Assembly: GCA_030760725.1 (NCBI GenBank)
Contig: JASWHV010000004.1
Span: 50,869,136-50,933,135 of the forward strand
From: Neostapfia colusana
Taxonomy: Eukaryota; Streptophyta; Magnoliopsida; Poales; Poaceae
Length of the DNA: 64,000 nucleotides
Reading direction: 5' to 3'
Positions 1 through 10,033 of this stretch are shown piece by piece. The position numbers and the translations under genes are program-made. Below the pieces are notes generated by a model. That model worked only from the letters and a program-made list of their open reading frames with translations, ran no database searches and was not told the DNA's origin. Each line of letters opens with the position of its first letter. Position 1 is the stretch's first letter.

Positions 1-240
1 ATGCTCTCCTCTATCTTTGCTTGCTGCCGTAAGATCGAAGACAGGCAACACAAAGAAAAGCTTGCAAGGAAGAGACATCAACAGTACGTCAATGCAAATA
101 TCAAGTCTATCTGTGCAAAGCTTGAGATTGAGCCTGTTGGATCACCGCCCGCCTCCGAGGACTCAGAGGAAGATCCTGCTCCCGTGGATGCTGAAGATGA
201 AGATCAGACTGATACTGACGGAGGAGGCAGCGATGAGTGA
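1..240 (+). pseudogene. Copia-A third ORF, C-terminal tail (partial)
   Basis: This open frame enters from the left edge and ends at a TGA, so the ATG at base 1 is probably not the true start. It encodes a basic, helix-prone stretch (residues about 1-40, rich in K, R and Q) followed by a strongly acidic tail (about 48-79, E/D/G-rich). The same order, a SIF-cysteine-K/Q-rich helix then an acidic tail, is seen at the C-terminus of the third ORF of Copia-B (minus strand, 60824-61739 continuing at 50655-50863). A polypurine tract and an LTR follow within 400 bases, which places it as the last ORF of a copia element, downstream of pol. The function of this ORF family is not known to me. Only the tail is in the window, so integrity cannot be judged. 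Confidence 0.7.
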
Positions 241-637
241 TTCCCCTCAATTTTTTCCTTTTTGGTGTCTTGATGCCAAAGGGGGAGAGATTGAGATTAG
301 ACATGGACTTTTTCCATCTAGTATTAGTCATTAAGATCTTTTGTGATCAAGGACATGTATCTATTTTTAAAATCTTGTAATGCACTATTTCTTTTCTTAT
401 GTGTGATGTATTATGCTCTAATGCCCACTTACATGTTCACTACTGTTTGTCTTTAATTTATCACATTTTGTTTATCACACACCTGTGAGGCACCCCACTA
501 TAAGGTGTGTACATATGTGAGAAGATTTTTGTGAATTCTTTATTATTCTCATATGTACACACCTTATGAAAATCAACCGTTTATTCTCAATTGTGATATC
601 TCAAATGGTTGTCATCAATCACCAAAAAGGGGGATAT
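241..637 (+). other. Copia-A non-coding end of internal region with polypurine tract
   Basis: This is the stretch between the ORF3 stop and the 3' LTR, AT-rich and non-coding. It ends in a purine-rich run at 624-637 (AAAAAGGGGGATATT) directly before the TG of the LTR, which is the expected plus-strand primer for reverse transcription. The phrase TTGTCATCAATCACCAAAAAG just before it matches the reverse complement of the equivalent stretch of Copia-B at about 6690-6720 and 50130-50160. Confidence 0.75.
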
Positions 638-926
638 TGTAAGTGCATCTAGGATATCCCTTGTGGGTTTTGGCTAATTGATGACGAACATATGAGATCC
701 TAATGAAACTATTAAGATGATTGCAGGATAAACAAAGTGAACTGGCTCGGCACACACACAAAAAGGTGAAAAATAGAGTGGTGCCCGAAAAGGAAGACGT
801 TAGTGGAATATAGAGAAGCAAAGTAGATATAAATGTATAGGTTGTGTGTGAGAGAGACACATCCCAAGAGCTCATGACTTTGCGTAAGGGTAAGGGGTTT
901 AAAAATCAACTAAAATCCACAGAAAA

Positions 927-1269
927 CCGGACTAGTCCGTTCATGGACCGGACTAGTCCGTTTAACTTTCTGAAAGACGCAAACATTGTGCACCGGACTA
1001 GTCCGCCTTGTGAACCGGACTAGTCCGGTCAGCTCACTGGAATGCAACCGGACAAGTCCGGTTTTAGACCGGACTAGTCCGGTCATGTCTATGTTGTCCT
1101 CTTTAGAGGACTACAGACTAGTCCATCCAAGCAACAGGACTAGTCCGCTAAAGTTTCTGAAAACCCATCTCACATAGCACCGGACAAGTCCGGTTTGTGG
1201 ACCGGACTAGTCCGGTTAACCCACTGGAAGTAGGCCGGACAAGTCCGATCATATACCGGACTAGTCCGG
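927..1269. repeat. Cluster of CCGGACTAGTCCGG palindromes in Copia-A LTR
   Basis: About twelve copies of a 14 bp inverted repeat, perfect or one to three bases off, lie in 340 bases. Perfect copies are at 1015-1028, 1069-1082, 1202-1215 and 1256-1269, and a fifth is further on at 1971-1984. Several others read CCGGACAAGTCCGG. The cluster lies in U3, upstream of the TATA box. Confidence 0.9.
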
Positions 1270-1305
1270 TAGTAGGTTTAACAACGGTAACTTTTTGGGA
1301 AAGCC

Positions 1306-1313
1306 TATAAAAA
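1306..1313 (+). promoter_or_regulatory. Copia-A LTR TATA box
   Basis: TATAAAAA lies inside CCTATAAAAAGAGG, about 670 bases into the LTR and about 40 bases after the palindrome cluster. This is the expected position for the LTR promoter, with transcription starting some 30 bases downstream. Confidence 0.6.
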
Positions 1314-2064
1314 GAGGTCCTTCGTCTTTTCCCGAAGGATACACGACTCATACTATCAAAAACTGAAACCCTAGCGCCGACACCTGTCCCAAGAGCCCAA
1401 AAACACGTCTCCCCACACATCTAAGGTGCAAAAAGGTGAAGATCAATAAAATACTTGGATTTGGGATTGGGAGATCGTCATTCCTTAGTTGTGAGCTCTT
1501 GGGGTTTGATCTCTCTACACTCATATTCTGCATTGTAATCTTTTTAGTGTATTTGATCAACTTCTCATTGTAATTCTTGTGCGAGCCCTCAACGTGTGAG
1601 GTTGCCCCATAAACACGGTGATTACACTTGATAGTGAAGTCAAGTCGGCCTGTGTGGTGACTTGAAGAGGGAAAGGGTTGGGAACCCGGCTCTGTGTGAG
1701 CTTCCTCAACGAGGACGTAGATCTCTTGGTGAGATCGAACCTCGGTAAAAATTCGTGTCTTTTGTCTCTCATTTGTTTTACATCTTGACACATTAGATCA
1801 CTAGTGTGCTAGTCATCGTTTGAGTTCCTTACAAGTTTGCATGTGCATCCATACAATAAATTTAATTTATAAAAACTGTTGTTCTTATTCCGCTGCTATA
1901 AGATTAAATTGGTGAGACACACTTAATCAACTCAAATAATTCAGCACACCGGACTAGTCCGCCCACACAACCGGACTAGTCCGGTCAGTCAAGTTTCTGA
2001 TAACTTTATTAAGTGTGCAGGAATTCTTTAAAAGCCTATTCACCCCCCCTCTAGGCCACATTCA

Positions 2065-4498
2065 CCTATATTAACACATATGTGAAACGAAGTAAAACTT
2101 TATAAACCATTGTTTAATGTAGATTGGGGCTTGCCTGGTTGCTGTGGAGAACTAAGGTCAGTATCCAAAGTGATGACATCGATGGGCTCCGGAGTCTCCT
2201 CACGCTCGGTAACTAAACAATATGAAAAAGAAAGCAAATGATTTATTACTAACCATATGAATATGGTTTATGTGATTAACTGAATTGTATCACAAATAAA
2301 CTCCAATGCCCCTTATATTTTTACAGTAGCTAACACAGATCATATATGACTTGCTAGCCAAGTTTCATGATTTGTTATTGAAATATGTGTTCGTAATAAT
2401 TCCTTAAGGCTTTACTCTTCTCTTAAATTCCAGAGAAAATTTGGGGTTTTGACATGCAACAATGTAGGTTTTTCATACAGTTCTAGTCATAACGAGTCCA
2501 ACAAAATAGGTTTCATATTTTTCTAATCCTATACAGGGAGATATGAATTTTACAATTTTCTGGAATTAATTCTGTGATTTTTGGGTATTTTCATGGACAT
2601 AGGGTTAAGTTCCATTATTTACCCCCTTAGCAATCTCCAATGAGGCGCAAATTTGGACTGAAAATCAATGATATTAAAAGGAATGTCCTGGCCAAATTTG
2701 GGATTTCTCCCTATAGTAGATCATCTGAAATTAATTTCCAAAATCTAAATTAATGGAATTTTGGAGAAAACTCCAGTGAGTTTCATACCAATTAGATGGT
2801 GTTGATGGAAATAACTGGTCACAAGGATTCTACCAAAATTTGTTTGAGGATTTTTTGGATAATTTTACTGAAAGTTGTGAATTTCCAAAGTTTAACCTGA
2901 AACTGGAATTATTTTCCTATTGAAACTGTTTAAATAGCCACCCTGGGCCCGCTAGATTTAAATGGGCCAATCCTGTTGAAGCAACACGGCGGCCCACATA
3001 TTTTCCCGCGTAGCCACACAAGATCCCGCAGCCCAATTTGATCCCGTCACTGTTTCTAGTCGCTGACACGTGGGACCCGCCAGCCATCTTCTTCATCCCG
3101 ACTTCGACGGTTTCCGCGGCGGCACACGGCAGCGACCTCATCACCAAGGTTTTCCCAGCCGTCCGTATATTTTAAACTCACTGCCAGGGCCTAACTCAGT
3201 ACGCTGAACACCCTGGTGACCTCAACACACACCGACGATGGCCAGAACAGTGCTGACCATGGCGATAGAGGCGAAAAGCTCGCCGATGACGCTGTTCTAG
3301 CTCGTGAAGGCCTTAATTCATTCAGGTTTTGCTCCTACAACATCGCCGAACCACATGGATCATGAAAACGAACCAAGGAACCGATGAAAACAGTCAGAAA
3401 CTAGAGCTCACCGGTGAACCGAGAGTTTTTTCCACCGAAGGAAAAAACTCGGTGAACTCCGTAGTTCCTCGATCTTTTCTTTTTCTATTTCTTCCTACAG
3501 CTCTGCAAAGATGTTTAGAACATGTCCTTAAATGCACATGATATTTCATGGATTGTGTGAGGTGAATTTCACCCCGAAAACTTTTTGGCTCATATGAACT
3601 AACTGAGAGTAAAACTGGAAATACTTTCCGTACGATGAATGAAATGAGGAACGACTTTCACCGTAAGCAAGATGGAACTCCGGCACATCTTTTCTCTTTT
3701 GTAACCGAGGTGAGAGAAGGCGTGGATCTGTGGTGCGACGGTGAACCGAGGCGGCAAGAAAGCAACGAGCTAGACAGCCGATGGTGGATAGAAGTTATCC
3801 GAATGGTTTTCACCGTGCGAGTGGAGAGATTAAACTGCACCATGAGAAGAGGATCACGTCGCACTTACTGCAGCTCGCCAGCAGCTGCTTCACGGTGGAA
3901 ATCTCGGCTGGCGATCGGCTCGGTGGCATGAGCGCGTGGGAGAGAGAAAAACAGTTCACTCTCAAATTGACATGTGAGTCCCACCTCCACTCTATCCACA
4001 TGGTAAATTCAGTTTAAAATAGTAAACCAATTCCAAAAATGGTAAAAATTGGCATCTAGACCAAACTGAATATGAGGAACCCAATGGTGCAATTCAATTG
4101 GTATTTGTATGAAGTTGAATTTTAAATCTGATGTTTTGAATTTAAATTTGGATTTCCACTTTACCTCATCCAAATAAATAGCAAACCTAGTCCAAACTTA
4201 ATGAAATTTGGCAGGGATACCATTTAATATATGGAGAACCTAATTGTGAATTAAGATCTCCAAGTTCGGAACTTTTGAAAGGAGAATTCAGAATTTGAAT
4301 ATGGGACTCTACTTATGCAATACTTCATCTTTTATAAAAGCAATTTAGCTCCAACTTTAATGAAATTTGGTACCTTTCCTAGTTTGATCCTAAAGAATTT
4401 AATATGTGAGATCAGATGGTGATTTTTAACTGCTATGCACATGTTTTCAGTTTTGAAACTGATCTCACACCTCTGTATTAATTTTTTTTAATCCCCTC
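2065..4498 (-). mobile_element. Gyp-Z-family LTR fragment (duplication copy 1)
   Basis: This AT-rich stretch has no long ORF and reads, on the minus strand, like a diverged member of the Gyp-Z LTR (30129-34063). For example, the block near 2125-2215 (GGGGCTTGCC, then GGGCTCCGGAGTCTCC) resembles the reverse complement of about 32545-32615. It is nearly identical to 45495-47937: I count four mismatches in the first 200 bases, plus a 10 bp tandem duplication in the other copy. Copia-A interrupts it on the left and an LTR-like piece on the right. Short ORFs in it, including one at 3635-3931, are not supported as genes. Confidence 0.6.
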
Positions 4499-5017
4499 TG
4501 TCGAAGTGTAGCAACGACACTTCCCCCGGTCTGCTACTGGAGCAGCCCGTGGAGGTTCTTTGATCGGAGGGGCTGATTGTCCCTAGATCGATCGAGCTTG
4601 AGGGAGAAGGTGAACATGAGTATTTACATGGTTCGGGCCATCCGAGCATGAAACCCTACGTCTACGGGGGTGATTGTTGTATTGCTTGTGCGTGTGTGTA
4701 AGGGGGATCTGAGATCGATCCCTTTCTCGGGTTGCCACCCTGGTCCTTTTATAGTCCAAGGACCAGGACAGTTACAATATGGCCTGAGGCGCTACAGGTG
4801 GCCTCGAGGCTGTCTGAACCCTATACATAGTCTAGGGTATCTACAGCTACATGTAGAGTAGTCGGTGGTGAAGTTACTCCTTGCTGCCTGGCATGCTGAG
4901 CGTCTCTGACCGGGAAGCAGGTGATGATGAAGGCGCCGCCTTGTCACCACGTCTTCTCGCTCTGCTGGGCGCACTTTGCTGCAGTCACGCCTAGCCTGTC
5001 TTGTCACCGTAATGACA
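4499..5017 (-). mobile_element. Unclassified 0.5 kb LTR-like fragment (copy 1)
   Basis: On the minus strand it begins TGTCATTACGGTGACAAG and ends with ACACTTCGACA, so it has TG...CA ends. It contains a TATA box (CTATAAAAGG, plus-strand positions about 4745-4754) followed by the GGATCGATCTCAGATC and GACGTAGGGTTTCATGCTCGG phrases often seen downstream of the promoter in grass gypsy LTRs of the Tat group. The flanking five bases, CCCTC and AACGG, do not match, so no target duplication is visible. It may be a truncated solo LTR. Confidence 0.5.
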
Positions 5018-5026
5018 AACGGGGAA

Positions 5027-6684
5027 TGAAAGTTGCCTAGAAAGGTGGTGAATAGGCAAAACACCTGAAATTTGGCTTAATAAAAACTAATCAGCAAGCA
5101 GAGTGCGGACTAGTCCAGCCAGGGGGCAGCAAGGGGGCAGACTAGTCCGGTCACAGGAGAGTAGAATGCCAAAGACGAGATTTTTAGGAGTTTTTCGCTG
5201 ATCTACTTAATGAACTATGAAGTATAATAACCTAGCAATCTAGTGACGAAGTTGCACGAAAAGTAAATGACTAGAACTAAGTGGATCACAAGATTGAGGC
5301 AAAAAGCGTGAAGAACCCTAAAGTGATCTAACAAAGAACGAAAGACAAATCATGAGTGCAAGACACAAGATTTATCCCATGGTTCAGCTTCAAGGAGAAG
5401 CCTATGTCCATGTTGAGGAGTCCACAAAGGACTGGTTTGCTCTCAACCCTATCCTCACCAAGCCACCACAAAGGCCGACTTGTTCTTCCACTAAATTATA
5501 GGGAAATCATAAAGTTTCATGGGGCAACTAACAATCTGAGGCTTCCACAAGGTTACAGCTCAAAGAGATCTCAACACCCAATTCAACTCAAATCAACGAG
5601 TCAGAACGATATAGTTAACCAAGAGATCAAACAAGTCACACCCCTCTCTCTTCGCTTCCTAAATCTCACAAACCCTCAAGATTCGCTCTTAGGGCTCAAA
5701 GAAAATGAAGAGAAAGGGCTAGGAGGGATCTTAGAAGGCTGTGGCGACGCTAGGGTTCAAGAGAGGGCCTTAGAGGCCTGGGGGATCCCCTTTTATAGGG
5801 GTCCCGGTAATTAGTCGTTACCACCAGAAAAAGTGCAGACTGTTCCGGCCTTTAACCACGGACTAATCCGGCCTATGGGGACCAGTGATGTCACTCTTGA
5901 CCAACCACAAAGTCCCCCGCCTCCTTTTGAATTCAAACGGTCACAATACCAAGGACTAATCCGATCTCACACAAAACCTTTTGTTTCGGTTGAGAACGGA
6001 CAAGTCTAGTCCACCAGACTAGTCCGGCCTCAACGGACGAACAAGTCCGGCCATCCAGGACTTAGTCCCAGCAGCCACCTCCAAATCACAAACGGACTAG
6101 TCTGACCCACAACGGAATAGTCCGAACTCACACAGAACCTTTTGTTCCGGTCAGAAATCGGACTAGTCTCATTGGGCGAACTAGACCGACCCCAAGGGCA
6201 GACTAGTCCGGTCCTTTAGGACTTAGTCCCAGAAGGACTCGGACACACTCACCATGGACTAGTCCGTCCCCAGACGGACAAGTCCCAACTCACACAGAAC
6301 CTCTTGGTCCGCCTAACATCGGATCAGTCTGATGTTGCCGGACTAGTCCGGCCTTCTAGCCCGGACAAGTCCAGCCCTGTTCTTAGGGCTGCCTCAACTC
6401 TTCTCTTCAACTAACCTAACTTGGACTAAGAGCTCCTAGATGATTCTTAACACTTTGACATAATGAACACACTCATACTAAAAGGGTAAACTCAACACAA
6501 AGAAATTTAAACTCTAAATTCGACTCTTCGAGTTTTTGTGTTTTTCTCCTCTTTTCCCTTTTTGAGTGCATCCATCTTCGTACATATTTAATCCCCTGTA
6601 CTTACACTTGTAATGCTCATTAGTACCTTAAGTGTTGTCATTGATCACCAAAACCCACGGGGATTTAGCCTAGATGCACTTTCA
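5027..6684 (-). mobile_element. Copia-B 3' LTR (copy 1, 1658 bp)
   Basis: Read on the minus strand it starts TGAAAGTGCATCTAGG after a purine tract and ends CTAGGCAACTTTCA. A TATA box (CCTATAAAAGG) lies at about 5788-5797. Many decayed copies of the GGACTAGTCC palindrome lie at 5100-5160 and 5830-6370. It is almost base-for-base the same as 48467-50123. The 152-codon plus-strand frame inside it (5356-5814) is antisense to the transcribed part of the LTR and is not a gene. Confidence 0.87.
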
Positions 6685-7424
6685 ATCTCCCTCTTTTTGG
6701 TGATTTGATGACAACACATTGAGTTTTTTGCTAAAAATGTAAATGAGTTGGTTTTCATAACGCATGAGTGTATAAAGAGCTCCCCCTAAATGTGTGCATG
6801 AATAATTGCAATAAAATTAGTGCACAAGAATGAGATCTATGAGAGATTTATACAATTGTGTGTTATGGTGGGGTGCCTACATGTGATGCAAGTATTGAGA
6901 TGTGATAAAAAGAAGTGAAACATGCATCTCAATTGGAATTAAGCATCATCACACATATGGAATGTTAATGTGATCAAAGTAGAATGATATTCAATAAGAT
7001 CAACATAGAGTAGCATAGCATAGCACAAAGTTATTGCAACTCAAATATGAAATGTAGCTACGTTACAACCAAAGTTTAAAATGTAGCAAAGTTACAACCA
7101 AAGTTTTTCAAAATAACATAACATAGTCCATGGATCTAGAGGTACTCCCTCAATCTCCCCCTTTGGCATCAAAACACCAAAAAGGAAAAGACTAAGGGAG
7201 GAGGAAGGAGAGAGCCTAAGTCTCCTCGTCGTCGCTCTCAATCTCCTCACCACGGTCCTCATCACTTTGGTTTGCTTCATCATCTTTTTCACCATCCTCA
7301 TCATCTTGCTCTCCTTCAACTTCCTCAATGGAGGGAGAAGCACTAGAAGGGCCACCCTCACCACCAAGGAGAGCAACCTCCACTTTCGTGAGATCTAGGA
7401 AAGGTGTTAACTCCTCGTCATCAG
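6685..7424 (-). pseudogene. Copia-B polypurine tract and ORF3 acidic tail (copy 1)
   Basis: Immediately outside the LTR, minus-strand AAAAAGAGGGAGATTG (6685-6700) is the polypurine tract. Non-coding sequence follows up to about 7215. The minus-strand frame from 7424 to the TAG at 7216-7218 encodes an acidic tail of about 69 residues (runs of E and D with some S, G and Q), the same kind of ending as Copia-A at 1-240. The frame is open but is cut at 7424, where a gypsy LTR begins, at exactly the position where Gyp-3 interrupts the other copy. The rest of ORF3 and pol are missing here. Confidence 0.75.
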
Positions 7425-10033
7425 TGTGACACCCTCATCTTGGGTGTCAGCATATGTTCACTAGTTATGAAGAAGAAAACATTCTAAGAAAAGATGGAAC
7501 AATGACTAGTACCAAAAGGATAGCCAATAAAGCTCTCAGAGAGCACCGAAGGCAACTACCGCGGCCAACTGGCCACGTGGCGTGTTCGGAGCTCGCCCCT
7601 GCGAGGTGAAGAAAGGTTCGCCTCTAAACTGGCTACGTCGAAGGCTCGGGGGACACCTCCGCAATTGAAACAGGTTTGACCCTGCGGGACACGTGTTGCC
7701 CACGGAGCTAGCCTCCCCGGAAGAAGCAAAGGCATTTCTCGTAGGACACATGTCATCCTCGGAGCTAGTCCTCGTGGAAATAAGAGGACCCGTCACCGGG
7801 ATACGTGTCGATCTCGGAGCTCATCTCAGAGGAATGCGGATCTATCGAACACGTGTCGCCACTGGAGCTTATCTCCGGGAGGTCTTTCGTTGCTAGACAC
7901 GTGTCGACCTCGGGGCATGTTCCTGAGGAAAGAAGAGGGGGAAGACCGGTGCCAACACGTGGCGTGTGCGGAGCTCACCTCCAAAAGAGGGAGAGGTCTC
8001 GGTCGAATGACACGTGGCACAACCGGAGCTCGTCTCTGCGGAGGAGTAGATACCAGGCCCCGGGAGGACACGTGGAGCCTCCGGAGCTCATCACCGCGGA
8101 GGTAACGAGTCTGGAGCGGTTTTTACGCGTAAAGATACCGGTACGCATTAGAAACCTATCTAAATTTCCACGATGTTGCCAAAGATAAGACGATTAGGAT
8201 TCAACAAAGATCTGAATAAGACTCTTATTCGGATCCAATCAGATTAGGACTCTTCTCTTCCCGATTATAAATAGAGCCCAAAACCTCTGGCCGAAACCAC
8301 AAAACTTCTCTTTCAACTCCTGAGCCGACGACTTAGAGCCCTAGCCCTAACTCGCCGAGCAAAACATCGCCGAAACGCAACAAGGAAGATCATCAGAGAA
8401 GGACCAAGCGGTCTGGGGAGGACCTCGAAGACAAGAAGAGCGTGAGGTAGGACTTCAATACCACCTTACGACATCATCGTGTTCGTCTCTTGCATCTGTT
8501 TTTCAATTCCTTTCGAACAAAAGCCTTCTCGTGGGCAGATCACTCGATGATCAGTTTGATCTAAATACAAGATCATCGCCACGTCCACCTTTGGTCCGAA
8601 CACCTCTGTCCATGCAAGCAATGCAAGAGCACAACAATCTAATAGCAGTTATAGGATAGCGTGCATGTGCATCATCGCACCTAGTTTAAGGTTTGTGCAT
8701 AAATATTGATTGCTGTGAATCCTGTATGCACATGATCCTACCTAGCAGGACAAGCTCAGGGAGCTGTCTACGACGAGCTGCAGCAACAAGGTTTTGAGAA
8801 TCAAGAACAACCGGAACCGCAAGTACCAGGCAAGTGCTCCTTGACCATATTGATCCTATATTTTGGGAAAAACTGTTTTGTTTTGCGAAAAGGTGTGCGT
8901 CCTGAGTCAAACATGATGGGAAACCCTTTTATAGGAGTTTACTAGTTTTGGTTGAACCACCCTTGTCACCTGGGAAGTTTTATGAGTCGGGTATGGTTTT
9001 TGCTTTATGCTTCGCTGAGTCTATGGGATTGGGAAGCGAGATAGATGTGTCTAGCTAACTGCACTCGTATTGATAAAAAGAAACTAATGTTAATAATGAA
9101 CATGGATCGGAGGGAGATCTAGGCAAGACTGGGTTTGTGAATGAGGTAGCATGAGATGGTGGTTTACTTGCCATAGATCTAAGGACCGGTTCATGCATGC
9201 ACATGCCAGGATAACAATGCTACCACAAGGCCAAGTATGGGTGCGGCTTAGCTGAGTAATTAGGTAAGTTGCTAGAGTGTTATGGACTGTGGAAGGCACG
9301 GGGAATGGGAGTCGAGTGAGGACTGCCCTGGGAACTGCATGGCAGAAGAGGGGGCCCGTGGGTGGGAGAATTGGAGATTCTAGCCTGCCGGTGAAACCTT
9401 AGTGAGTCCATACATCTAGTAACCCCTTTGTAAAGGCTATTTTGTGATCTCTTGACCATACACCGACGGATGTGTACTGGTATAATGGAGGTTCTGCAGT
9501 CGCCGATGGGTGACGAAATCACAAACTTGTGGGTAAAGAGGTGCAAACTCTGCAAAGTTATTAAAACTATCATGATAGCCGAGCTTACGGTCACGAGCAC
9601 CTGGCTAAACTGCCATGATTAGTTGGGAATGGTTTTTGGGATGGTTATTGAAATGGTTTTTGGGATGGTTATTGGGAAGGTTCTTGGTTATGGTTATTGG
9701 TTTGGAACTATTGAGTCTGGATGATGAGATGTTTGCATGACGGTTGGGTCATGACATGGGATTGGTCTCGGTGTGAGACGAGGTTGATTTGTGAGATGAG
9801 ATGGTAGCGAATACGAGGAGGTATTCGTGAGTATGAATAAAGGATTGGTTAATGTTCGGATGAAACACGGGGAGTGATGAAGGTACGTTGGTAATTCAAT
9901 ATATGCTGGGATTATATTCATCTAAAGTAAATTTGCTGTTTTATCATGGTTTTACAAGATTGCTTTTCTGCAAATAAGCCTTTTATGCCTACCTTGTTTA
10001 TGAGCTGCATATCATGTGTTTTCCCGCACTTGC
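7425..10033 (+). mobile_element. Gyp-3-family LTR, 3'-truncated (copy 1)
   Basis: It starts TGTGACACCCTCATCT directly after CGTCATCAG, the same junction as the Gyp-3 5' LTR at 50864. It follows the Gyp-3 3' LTR (57815-60818) almost throughout, including the stretch deleted from the Gyp-3 5' LTR. A TATA box is at 8266-8273 and a CACGTG repeat array at about 7570-8075. It stops at CGCACTTGC, where TGTAACACCCC of a different LTR begins. About 400 bases of the LTR end, the PBS and all coding sequence are missing. Confidence 0.85.
7570..8075 (+). repeat. G-box (CACGTG) repeat array in LTR U3 (copy 1)
   Basis: There are about ten degenerate units of roughly 55 bases. Each has a CACGTG or near-match (ACACATGTC, ATACGTGTC) followed by GGAGCTC and a GCGGAGG-like block. 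Seven units keep the perfect hexamer. The array ends about 190 bases before the TATA box. The 127-codon frame at 7805-8188 is a product of the repeats and not a gene. Confidence 0.85.

Larger units (their letters stand above)
638..2064 (+). mobile_element. Copia-A 3' LTR (1427 bp)
   Basis: The LTR starts TGTAAGTGCATCTAGG right after the polypurine tract and ends CTCTAGGCCACATTCA, so it has TG...CA termini. The start and the end phrase (CCCCCTCTAGGC then TTCA) match the Copia-B LTRs at 5027-6684 and 48467-50123. A TATA box lies at 1306-1313. The 5' LTR is outside the window. The next five bases, CCTAT, are the likely target-site duplication, since the uninterrupted site is still present at 45495. 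Confidence 0.88.

Noticed and set aside
3635..3931. 98-codon ORF, duplicated at 47075-47371
   Set aside because: It is inside a gypsy LTR fragment. Its duplication and near-identity follow from the segmental duplication, and there is an equally long antisense frame.
5356..5814. 152-codon plus-strand ORF, also present at 48795-49253
   Set aside because: It lies antisense to the transcribed part of a copia LTR, and its conservation between the copies only reflects the segmental duplication. No domain is recognisable.
7805..8188. 127-codon ORF, repeated at 51245-51628 and in part at 58244-58579
   Set aside because: It runs through the 55 bp G-box repeats and codes for a repetitive Arg/Ser/Glu-rich peptide. 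The multiple copies come from the LTRs.
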